DNA of 6,704 nucleotides from Hyphomicrobiales bacterium (GTDB lineage Bacteria; Pseudomonadota; Alphaproteobacteria; Rhizobiales; Xanthobacteraceae), in NCBI GenBank assembly GCA_026400425.1, contig JAPLPC010000394.1:1-6704 (forward strand). The letters run 5' to 3'. The notes under the pieces are model-generated. The model was given only the letters and a program-made list of their open reading frames with translations, searched no databases and was not told the DNA's origin. This document shows, piece by piece, positions 1 to 5,174 of this stretch. The position numbers and the translations under genes are program-made. The stretch's first letter is position 1. Each line of letters opens with the position of its first letter.

Positions 1-1
1 A

Positions 2-241
2 TCGCTCCCCGCGGCGGACAAGGAATTGATCACCAAGGCCGTCAAATCGACATTGGATGCACAGATCGACGAACTCGTCGCCGGTGAGCCTGCGCTGATC
101 GAGAATTTCAAGGGCACGTCGGTGCCGGTGCGTCAGGTCGCCACCAAGGATACCGAAGCCGTCATCGCCGAGTTCGACAAGATCTGGATGCCGAAAGCGC
201 CCGTGCTTGCCGAACTGCGCAAGGTCGGCGCCACGCTTTAA
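2..241 (+). CDS. C-terminal fragment of a probable periplasmic substrate-binding protein (TRAP/DctP-like)
   Basis: An open frame enters from the left edge and ends at a TAA at 239-241, giving about 79 C-terminal residues. The fragment is helical and charged. An amphipathic stretch (ADKELITKAVKSTLDAQIDE) is followed by a segment with valines and prolines, and it ends in FDKIWMPKAPVLAELRKVG. A long terminal helix plus a short tail with a tryptophan resembles the end of extracytoplasmic solute receptors of TRAP transporters, but no diagnostic motif lies in this part, so the family is inferred. A substrate-binding protein would be secreted to the periplasm and deliver a small organic acid or similar ligand to its permease. 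The signal peptide would lie outside the window. The downstream DapA-family gene is co-oriented 71 bases later, which fits an uptake-plus-catabolism operon. The reading frame is well supported by codon bias; the product is uncertain. Confidence 0.55.
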   Translation, partial: SLPAADKELITKAVKSTLDAQIDELVAGEPALIENFKGTSVPVRQVATKDTEAVIAEFDKIWMPKAPVLAELRKVGATL

Positions 242-271
242 TCACCACCATCATCATCACTTTTGTCATCA

Positions 272-294
272 GCCGGCGTGCAGGGCACGCCGGC
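272..294. repeat. Intercistronic perfect hairpin
   Basis: GCCGGCGTGC (272-281) and GCACGCCGGC (285-294) are exact reverse complements separated by three bases, giving a 10-bp GC-rich stem. It lies between the stop of the binding-protein fragment and the ribosome-binding site of the DapA-family gene. There is no T-run after the stem, so a complete intrinsic terminator is unlikely. Hairpins of this sort between a binding-protein gene and downstream genes often protect the upstream mRNA or lower downstream expression. That role is inferred here. Confidence 0.6.
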
Positions 295-312
295 ATCACA
301 CGGAGTTTTGCC

Positions 313-1239
313 ATGAGTCCTCGCGTTTCCTGGGAAGGCGTCTTCCCGGCCGTCACCACCCAGTTCCACGACGATCTCTCGCTCGATATCGATGCCACCG
401 CCAAAGTGATCGACGGCCTGATCCGCGACGGCGTGTCCGGCCTGATCATCTGCGGCTCGGTCGGCGAGAACACCTCGCTCGAGAGCAAGGAAAAGATCGC
501 GATCATGGAGGCGGCCAAATCGGTCGCCAAAGGCCGCGTCCCCGTGTTGTGCGGCATCGCCGAATTCACCACGGCCTTTGCCGTCGATACGGCGAAGCAG
601 GCCGCGCGGGTCGGCATCGACGGCATCATGGTGATGCCGGCGCTGGTCTATTCGTCCAAGCCGCATGAGACCGCCGCGCATTTCCGCGCGGTGGCGTCCG
701 CCACCGATCTGCCTGTGATGCTGTATAACAATCCGCCGATCTACAAGAACGACGTCACACCGGACATTCTCGCCACGCTCGCCGACGTCGAGACCGTGGT
801 GTGCTTCAAGGACTCATCGGGCGATACCCGCCGCTTCATCGACACCCGCAACATGGTCGGTGATCGCTTCGTGCTGTTCGCCGGTCTCGACGACGTCATC
901 GTCGAGAGCGTTGCCATGGGCGCGGTGGGCTGGGTGTCCGGCATGTCGAATGCGTTCCCGCGCGAAGGCGAGACGCTGTTCCGTCTGGCCAGAGCAGGGC
1001 GCTACGCCGAGGCCATGAAGATCTACGAATGGTTCATGCCGCTGCTGCATCTCGATGCGCGGCCGGATCTGGTCCAGTGCATCAAGCTTTGCGAGCACAT
1101 CATGGGCCGCGGCACCGCACTGACGCGCCCGCCGCGCCTCGCTTTGCTGCCGCATGAGCAGGCGGAAGTCGAGGGCATCATGTCCAAGGCGCTGCGGGCC
1201 CGCCCAAGCCTGCCGGATGTCGGGCTCAAGGCGGCCTGA
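313..1239 (+). CDS. Dihydrodipicolinate synthase/N-acetylneuraminate lyase family protein (possible pyrroline-4-hydroxy-2-carboxylate deaminase)
   Basis: This is a 308-residue class I aldolase-type TIM barrel, the normal family length. The visible family landmarks are the GSVGEN loop at residues 48-53 (GTTGE in DapA), Tyr138 in MLYNNPP, and the Schiff-base Lys166 in VCFKDSSGD. Tyr113 may match the DapA Tyr107 position. The arginine that binds the aspartate-semialdehyde carboxylate in E. coli DapA, five residues after the catalytic tyrosine, is isoleucine (Ile143) here, so lysine biosynthesis is unlikely. The C-terminal pattern FMPLLHLD...VQCIKL resembles, from memory, the subgroup containing hydroxyproline-pathway deaminases; this is a hypothesis only. 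It acts in the cytoplasm on a 2-oxo acid or imine-type substrate. The ATG at 313 has GGAG at 302-305 about seven bases upstream. The gene is co-oriented with, and likely cotranscribed with, the preceding binding-protein gene. Confidence 0.88.
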   Translation: MSPRVSWEGVFPAVTTQFHDDLSLDIDATAKVIDGLIRDGVSGLIICGSVGENTSLESKEKIAIMEAAKSVAKGRVPVLCGIAEFTTAFAVDTAKQAARVGIDGIMVMPALVYSSKPHETAAHFRAVASATDLPVMLYNNPPIYKNDVTPDILATLADVETVVCFKDSSGDTRRFIDTRNMVGDRFVLFAGLDDVIVESVAMGAVGWVSGMSNAFPREGETLFRLARAGRYAEAMKIYEWFMPLLHLDARPDLVQCIKLCEHIMGRGTALTRPPRLALLPHEQAEVEGIMSKALRARPSLPDVGLKAA

Positions 1240-1264
1240 GCCGCATCATCGATGCAAAACGGCT

Positions 1265-1290
1265 CGCCGGCCGGATCATTGAAGCCGGCG
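1265..1290. terminator. Possible bidirectional stem-loop between convergent genes
   Basis: CGCCGGC (1265-1271) and GCCGGCG (1284-1290) form a perfect 7-bp inverted repeat with a 12-base loop. It lies in the 59-base gap between the end of the DapA-family gene and the end of the converging small acidic gene. No T-run follows on either strand, so termination is a guess from position. Confidence 0.25.
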
Positions 1291-1298
1291 CACCGCGA

Positions 1299-1463
1299 TC
1301 ATTCGGAGCCTTGATCGGGCGGCCCCGGGACCTCCGCCTCGTCGTCGCGGTCGCGCTTCGGGGTCGCGATATCGCCGTCTTCCTCGTCGTCATCGACGGG
1401 GCGAGGCGGCGGCTCATCGGGTGTGCGGTTCGGCGGCCCGTCTGGCCGTATCTCTGGTGTCAT
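1299..1463 (-). CDS. Small acidic proline-rich hypothetical protein
   Basis: This reading frame encodes about 54 residues beginning MTPEIRPDGPPNR. An in-frame ATG at 1485-1487 would give 62. The peptide is dominated by Asp, Glu, Pro and Arg, with a PDEPPPRPVDDDEEDGD core, and has no hydrophobic segment, so it is probably disordered and soluble. I recognise no family. Support for a real gene is indirect: third codon positions are strongly G/C, the stop falls in the short convergent gap, and it is co-oriented with the neighbouring small gene about 100 bases upstream. The start at 1463 is preferred because GGGAA lies about eight bases upstream, whereas nothing resembling a ribosome-binding site precedes 1487. 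Low-complexity GC-rich sequence can mimic such an open frame, so confidence is moderate. Confidence 0.42.
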   Translation of the reverse strand: MTPEIRPDGPPNRTPDEPPPRPVDDDEEDGDIATPKRDRDDEAEVPGPPDQGSE

Positions 1464-1500
1464 CAGATGTTCCCGCATTCGCGTCATGCGGGTGATTGAA

Positions 1501-1534
1501 ACAGATTTCCCCGCGCAGGAACATTCGGATCTGT
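1501..1534. repeat. Imperfect nested inverted repeat between two small genes
   Basis: ACAGAT (1501-1506) is the reverse complement of ATCTGT (1529-1534). Nested inside, TTCC (1507-1510) pairs with GGAA (1518-1521), leaving a seven-base bulge on the right arm. It lies between the two reverse-strand small genes, upstream of the acidic peptide. It could be an operator or an RNA hairpin in a shared transcript; there is no direct evidence for either. Confidence 0.25.
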
Positions 1535-1562
1535 CTGCCCCGGACGGCGGACGGCAGCGAAC

Positions 1563-1877
1563 TCAGGTTCGGAAACCGCCCTTGCGCTGCTCGGCCAGCC
1601 AGGCGGCCAAGGCCACGGACTTCTCGGCCGGCTTGCCGGACGTGGTCTTTCCCGACGAGGTTTTGCCGGACGATGCCTTGCTCGATTTCGCCGCGACCTT
1701 CTTCTTGGTCGGCGCCTGTGGCATCGCAGCCTCGCGGGCGACGCGCAATGCTTTCAGGCGCGCCATATTGTCGAGCACCGCCTTTTGGGCGGAATCTCGC
1801 TCGGCTTTGGTGGATTTATCGTCTGCGGACATCAGTTCAGCTTTGTTCTGGATTTTTTGGGTCGGCGTCGGCGCCAT
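1563..1877 (-). CDS. Small Lys/Ala/Ser-rich hypothetical protein with SGK repeats
   Basis: This predicts 104 residues starting MAPTPTQKIQNKAEL. Residues from about 17 to 53 (MSADDKSTKAERDSAQKAVL onward) are predicted helical and charged. A low-complexity basic linker follows, with repeated SSGKTSSGKTTSGK units, then a conserved-looking tail EKSVALAAWLAEQRKGG. I recall similar short proteins annotated as hypothetical in Bradyrhizobium relatives, but I know no function. The basic, disordered linker would suit nucleic-acid binding, which is inference only. The start at 1877 has GAGACGAG upstream and lies about 40 bases downstream of a plausible sigma-70-type promoter. A further in-frame ATG at 1976 lies upstream of that promoter and is rejected. 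An internal ATG at 1832 (MSADDK...) is the main alternative and would give 89 residues. Confidence 0.62.
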   Translation of the reverse strand: MAPTPTQKIQNKAELMSADDKSTKAERDSAQKAVLDNMARLKALRVAREAAMPQAPTKKKVAAKSSKASSGKTSSGKTTSGKPAEKSVALAAWLAEQRKGGFRT

Positions 1878-1923
1878 GCTTGCTCGTCTCAGCAAGGGCG
1901 GCCCCGCGCGATCGTTGCGTGGC

Positions 1924-1952
1924 TGTATAAATGGCTGCGCCCGTTCAGCCAA
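1924..1952 (-). promoter_or_regulatory. Candidate sigma-70-type promoter for the Lys/Ala/Ser-rich small gene
   Basis: Read on the minus strand, TTGGCT (1952-1947) is followed after exactly 17 bases by TATACA (1929-1924). Each hexamer matches four of six consensus bases. Transcription would begin near 1917, leaving a leader of about 40 bases before the ATG at 1877. Confidence 0.4.
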
Positions 1953-1983
1953 CAGTCGATCACGGCGTTGGGCCATTTCTGAG

Positions 1984-2022
1984 GCAACCGCTTCGCGCTT
2001 GATACGGAATTGACGCGGTTGC
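1984..2022. promoter_or_regulatory. Inverted repeat upstream of the nickel/cobalt permease gene
   Basis: GCAACCGC (1984-1991) and GCGGTTGC (2015-2022) are perfect 8-base reverse complements, 23 bases apart. They lie 55-93 bases upstream of the permease start. The repeat could be a regulator-binding dyad or a leader hairpin controlling metal uptake. It does not resemble the NikR half-site pattern (GTATGA-N16-TCATAC), and I do not see the conserved elements of a cobalamin riboswitch. Confidence 0.3.
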
Positions 2023-2076
2023 GCCGCAGCGAGCGGTCTGAGACAATCGTCGCCTCAATCGGAACGTCTTCTCCCC

Positions 2077-3132
2077 ATGCCGCTCACGCTTTTCAACGAT
2101 GGCGCCGACAATTTGCGCGGCCGCATCATCGCGATCTACGCCATTCTCATTCCGGCCAATGTGCTGGCCTGGATCTGGGCGCTGGTTGCGTTCCGCGATC
2201 AACCGGTGCTGTTGGGTACGGCGGCGCTCGCCTACACGTTCGGCCTCCGTCACGCCTTCGACGCCGACCATATCGCAGCCATCGACAACATCACGCGCAA
2301 ACTGATGCAGGCGGGCAAGCGGCCGATCTCGGTCGGCATGTTCTTTTCGCTCGGCCATTCGACGGTGGTGATCGTGGCGTCGATCTTCGTGGCGCTGGCG
2401 GTGTCGGCGCTGCAGGAACGGTTCGACAATTTCAAGGAAGTCGGCGGCCTGATCGGCACAGGAGTCTCCGCCTTTTTCCTGCTGGTCGTCGGTATCGCTA
2501 ATCTCTTCATCCTCGTCGCGGTCTATCGCGTGTTCCGCGCCGTCAAGCGCGGCGAGCGGTTCATCGAGGAGGATCTCAATGCCGTGCTGTCCCAGCGCGG
2601 CATCATCGGCCGCATGCTGCGCCGGTCGTTTTCCGTCATCACCAAGAGCTGGCACATGTACCCGCTCGGCATTCTGTTCGGTCTCGGTTTCGACACCGCC
2701 ACCGAAATTGCGATCCTCGGTATCTCCGCGTCGCAGAGCGCCGAAGGCCTCTCGATGTGGTCGATCCTGGTATTCCCCGCGCTGTTCACCGCGGGCATGT
2801 CGCTGGTGGATGCGACGGACTCGATCCTGATGGTCCGCGCCTATGGCTGGGCCTTCGTGAAGCCGATCCGCAAGCTGTATTACAACATGATGATCACGGC
2901 GGTGTCGGTGATCGTGGCGCTGGTGATCGGCGGCATCGAGGCGCTCGGCCTGATTGGCCGCAAGCTGGATCTCAATGGTGGTTTCTGGGAGGCGATCGAG
3001 GGCCTGAACGAGAATCTCGGCGCGATGGGTTACCTCATCGTCGCGATCTTTCTCGTCAGCTGGCTGGTCTCGATGCTGATCTACCGCATCAAAGGCTATG
3101 ACGACATCGAGGTGCGCGTCCACGAGGCCTGA
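2077..3132 (+). CDS. NiCoT-family nickel/cobalt permease (HoxN/HupN/NixA type)
   Basis: This 351-residue inner-membrane secondary transporter takes up Ni2+ and/or Co2+ for metalloenzymes or cobalamin. All four NiCoT signatures are visible: RHAFDADHIAAID at 58-70 (the H-X4-DH metal motif with His59, Asp64 and His65), LGHSTVV at 92-98, LGFDTATE at 203-210, and FPALFTAGMSLVDATD at 233-248. About eight hydrophobic segments are evident, near residues 16-39, 44-57, 86-113, 125-151, 193-218, 228-252, 268-292 and 316-337, as expected for the family. Between the fourth and fifth lies a charged loop (about 152-190). The ATG at 2077 has only a weak GGAA-type ribosome site about 12 bases upstream, but it gives the standard length. 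No hydrogenase, urease or cobalamin gene is visible nearby, so Ni versus Co preference cannot be told. It converges on the persulfide dioxygenase gene. Confidence 0.95.
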   Translation: MPLTLFNDGADNLRGRIIAIYAILIPANVLAWIWALVAFRDQPVLLGTAALAYTFGLRHAFDADHIAAIDNITRKLMQAGKRPISVGMFFSLGHSTVVIVASIFVALAVSALQERFDNFKEVGGLIGTGVSAFFLLVVGIANLFILVAVYRVFRAVKRGERFIEEDLNAVLSQRGIIGRMLRRSFSVITKSWHMYPLGILFGLGFDTATEIAILGISASQSAEGLSMWSILVFPALFTAGMSLVDATDSILMVRAYGWAFVKPIRKLYYNMMITAVSVIVALVIGGIEALGLIGRKLDLNGGFWEAIEGLNENLGAMGYLIVAIFLVSWLVSMLIYRIKGYDDIEVRVHEA

Positions 3133-3205
3133 GCGCGGCCATTACGCGAGCCGGCATGAGTTGCGGGGGCGCGCTGGTTTCATGGGGCTTCCGCCTGCGC
3201 CTGAC

Positions 3206-4246
3206 CTACGCAGCAAGGATCGGACCGCCGGCCTTCTTCCAGGCGTCGATGCCGCCGTCGAGATGTGCGGCACGGGCAATCCCGGCATCCTTCGCGGCAT
3301 TCACCGCCATCGCCGAGCGCTCGCCATAGGCACAGAAGAATACGATGCGGCGTCGGCTCGCATGTGCGACCTCGCGCAGCATCCCGCCCGGCTTGAGATT
3401 ATCGGAGATCGACGGATAGGGCGCATGCAGCGCGCCGGACAGCGTGCCGAATTTCGCGCGCTCGCCGCTCTCGCGCAGATCGACCAGCAACATGTCGGGA
3501 TCACCGAGATGCGCGATCGCCTCCTGCGGCGACAATGCCAAGCCTTGCTGCAGCAACTGCTCAGGCTTCAGCCCGACCTTCATATTGGCCGGAATGACCA
3601 CATCCATCAGTTTCGGATTCGGCAGGTTCAGATTGTCCATCAGCGCGATATAGTCATCGACCGATTTCACCTGCAGGCGCGGATTGAAACGCTTCTCCTC
3701 GCCGATGGTGGAGACCGTATCGCCTTTGTAGTCATGGGCCGGGAACACCATGGTTTCGTCCGGCAGCTTCAACAGGCGATTGAACAGCGAGTCATATTGC
3801 GCCCGCGCGCTGCCGTTCTGGAAATCGGTACGGCCGGTGCCGCGAATGAGCAGCGTGTCGCCGGTGAAGACGCGATCCTTCATCATGAAGCTGTAGGAAT
3901 CGTCGGTATGGCCGGGCGTGTACATCACGTCGAGGCTGACGCCTTCGATCATCACCTTGTCGCCGTCGCTGACGCGCATCGCCACGACATCGGCCTTGCT
4001 CTGATCGCCCATCACCGTGACGCATTGGGTGCGCTCGCGCAGTTCGGCGAGGCCGGTGACGTGGTCGGCGTGCAGATGCGTATCCACGGCTTTCACCAGC
4101 CGCAGATCGAGTTCGCGCAGCAACTGGCAATAGCGATCGACCTTGTCCAGCACGGGATCGAGGATCAGCGCCTCCCCGCCGTGGCGGCTGGCCAGGAGGT
4201 AGCTGTAGGTGCCTGATACGCTGTCGAAGAGCTGTCGGAAAATCAT
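3206..4246 (-). CDS. ETHE1-like persulfide dioxygenase fused to a rhodanese domain
   Basis: The 346-residue protein combines two sulfur-handling domains. The N-terminal metallo-beta-lactamase fold (about 1-235) carries THLHADH at 56-62, GHTDDSYS at 112-119, GDTLLIRGTGRTDFQ at 129-143 and FPAHDY at 168-173. These supply His57, His59, Asp61, His62, His113, Asp130 and His171. The GTGRTDFQ run is typical of ETHE1-type mononuclear iron enzymes that oxidise glutathione persulfide to sulfite. The C-terminal rhodanese domain (about 240-346) has active-site Cys305 in the loop CAYGERS. Similar fusions include CstB/Blh-like proteins in sulfide detoxification loci. The start at 4246 is preferred over an upstream in-frame ATG at 4357 because GGTGAG lies just upstream and the family begins at this point (MIFRQLFD). 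No sulfide:quinone oxidoreductase or BigR/SqrR-type repressor gene is within the window. It likely acts in the cytoplasm. Confidence 0.93.
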   Translation of the reverse strand: MIFRQLFDSVSGTYSYLLASRHGGEALILDPVLDKVDRYCQLLRELDLRLVKAVDTHLHADHVTGLAELRERTQCVTVMGDQSKADVVAMRVSDGDKVMIEGVSLDVMYTPGHTDDSYSFMMKDRVFTGDTLLIRGTGRTDFQNGSARAQYDSLFNRLLKLPDETMVFPAHDYKGDTVSTIGEEKRFNPRLQVKSVDDYIALMDNLNLPNPKLMDVVIPANMKVGLKPEQLLQQGLALSPQEAIAHLGDPDMLLVDLRESGERAKFGTLSGALHAPYPSISDNLKPGGMLREVAHASRRRIVFFCAYGERSAMAVNAAKDAGIARAAHLDGGIDAWKKAGGPILAA

Positions 4247-4279
4247 GTCGCTCACCAAGCCTTGTGGTCGAATATTCCA

Positions 4280-4304
4280 TATAAGCGTCCTTACGCAGTA
4301 TAAT
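4280..4304. promoter_or_regulatory. Shared divergent regulatory region with AT-flanked dyad and overlapping -10-like boxes
   Basis: On the plus strand TATAAT (4299-4304) is a perfect -10 consensus facing the methyltransferase gene, but no good -35 is visible at 16-18 bases. On the minus strand TATTAT (4305-4300) and TATACT (4302-4297) could serve the persulfide dioxygenase. A dyad made of TATA (4280-4283), GCGT (4285-4288), ACGC (4293-4296) and TATA (4299-4302) overlaps these boxes, with one unpaired base on the left and two on the right. It could be an operator, for example for a persulfide-sensing ArsR-type repressor; that regulator is inferred, not seen. Confidence 0.35.
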
Positions 4305-4392
4305 ACCCTGCCGAAGCTTATTACGGCGAATGTTTTTGCTGCCGAATTGCATCGCATGCCCGGCCGGCCTATGGCTGAAGACGGAGGTTGGT

Positions 4393-5073
4393 ATGGCGCA
4401 ATATGTGGTCGAGTTCGGCAAGGATGGCGGCAAGATCGAGCCGGACGGGCGGCTGGATGCGGCGGCCTTCCACCGCAATCATGCTGCGATCTGGACGGTT
4501 CTCGGCGCAGCGTTGGAACAACACAGCGGCGACGTCGTGGAGGTCGGCAGCGGCACTGGACAGCATGTCGTGTTCTTTGCCGAACATTCGCCGCAGATCA
4601 CCTGGTGGCCAAGCGACCTCAATGCTGCGCATCTGAGCAGCATCGAAGCGTGGCGTAAATTTACGCAGCGCGCCAATGTGCGTCCTCCGTTGCGCATTGA
4701 TCTGATCGATCCGACCTGGTGCCCGGCATTCACTGACGGCAGCGGCCCGCGCGAGCTGCTGGCGGTGTTCTGCGCCAACGTCGTCCACATCGCACCGTGG
4801 TCCGTGGCCGAAGGCCTGATCAACGGCGCTGCGCGTTATCTGAGACCGGATGGAAAGCTCTTCATCTATGGCCCGTTCAAGCGCGATGGCCGACACACGG
4901 CAGACAGCAACGCCGCCTTCGATGCGAGTCTGCGCCAGCGCGATCCGGCGTGGGGCGTGCGCGATATCGCTGAGCTGGAGCAGGCGGCACATGGTGTCGG
5001 CCTGGTGTTGAACGACATCGTGGAGATGCCGGCCAACAATCTGATCCTGATATTCGCACGCACACCTGCATAG
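4393..5073 (+). CDS. DUF938 (METTL26/UPF0585-like) SAM-dependent methyltransferase
   Basis: The protein is 226 residues, close to the usual family length. It starts with the family N-terminus PDGRLDAAAFHRNHAAIW (18-34). Class I methyltransferase motif I is VVEVGSGTGQHVVFFA (48-63). The family motifs WWPSDLN (71-77), NVVHIAPW (129-136), the YGPFKRDGRHTADSNAAFD run (159-177), DPAWGVRD (184-191) and MPANNL (212-217) are all present. Residue spacing is intact, so the gene looks functional. The substrate of this family is not established, and I assign none. The start at 4393 is chosen over an in-frame ATG at 4330 because GGAGG (4383-4387) lies five bases upstream and the conserved region begins soon after. 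It is divergent from the persulfide dioxygenase gene and could be read through into the transporter gene 101 bases downstream. Confidence 0.92.
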   Translation: MAQYVVEFGKDGGKIEPDGRLDAAAFHRNHAAIWTVLGAALEQHSGDVVEVGSGTGQHVVFFAEHSPQITWWPSDLNAAHLSSIEAWRKFTQRANVRPPLRIDLIDPTWCPAFTDGSGPRELLAVFCANVVHIAPWSVAEGLINGAARYLRPDGKLFIYGPFKRDGRHTADSNAAFDASLRQRDPAWGVRDIAELEQAAHGVGLVLNDIVEMPANNLILIFARTPA

Positions 5074-5117
5074 GCCGGCCGCGCCGGCGTGTGTTGATCT
5101 GTCGCAGGGGCGCCGGC
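5074..5117. terminator. Overlapping GCCGGC stem-loops after the methyltransferase gene
   Basis: Immediately after the stop codon, GCCGGC (5074-5079) and GCCGGC (5083-5088) can form a 6-bp hairpin with a three-base loop. GCCGGCG (5083-5089) can instead pair with CGCCGGC (5111-5117) across 21 bases. The two structures exclude each other. No T-run follows, so this may attenuate or process the transcript rather than terminate it fully. Confidence 0.28.
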
Positions 5118-5174
5118 ATAGTCATCGAACACAAACGGCCCGGAACGAACCGGCCGCATCCGGGCGGAATCCCC

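Noticed and set aside
243..260. CACCACCATCATCATCAC, identical to a typical six-histidine tag coding run
   Set aside because: It lies after the TAA of the upstream gene and in a different frame, is not followed by a stop, and is surrounded by native-looking sequence. Chance simple repeat (ATC/ACC run) rather than vector contamination is the better explanation.
1423..2013. Plus-strand open frame of 196 codons over the small-gene region
   Set aside because: Composition is Ser/Arg/Ala-rich without motifs, and the minus-strand frame has the promoter, the ribosome site and a coherent repeat structure.
1960..3123. Long open frame antisense to the NiCoT gene (387 codons)
   Set aside because: Its product is an Arg/His/Asp/Gln-rich low-quality sequence typical of the complementary strand of a GC-rich gene, while the plus strand encodes an unmistakable permease.
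3098..4216. Long plus-strand open frame (372 codons) opposite the persulfide dioxygenase gene
   Set aside because: It is the mirror of a well-supported metallo-hydrolase/rhodanese gene and shows no recognisable motif of its own.
4330..4392. Upstream in-frame start for the methyltransferase
   Set aside because: The extra 21 residues are unlike the family, and a GGAGG ribosome site sits right before the ATG at 4393.
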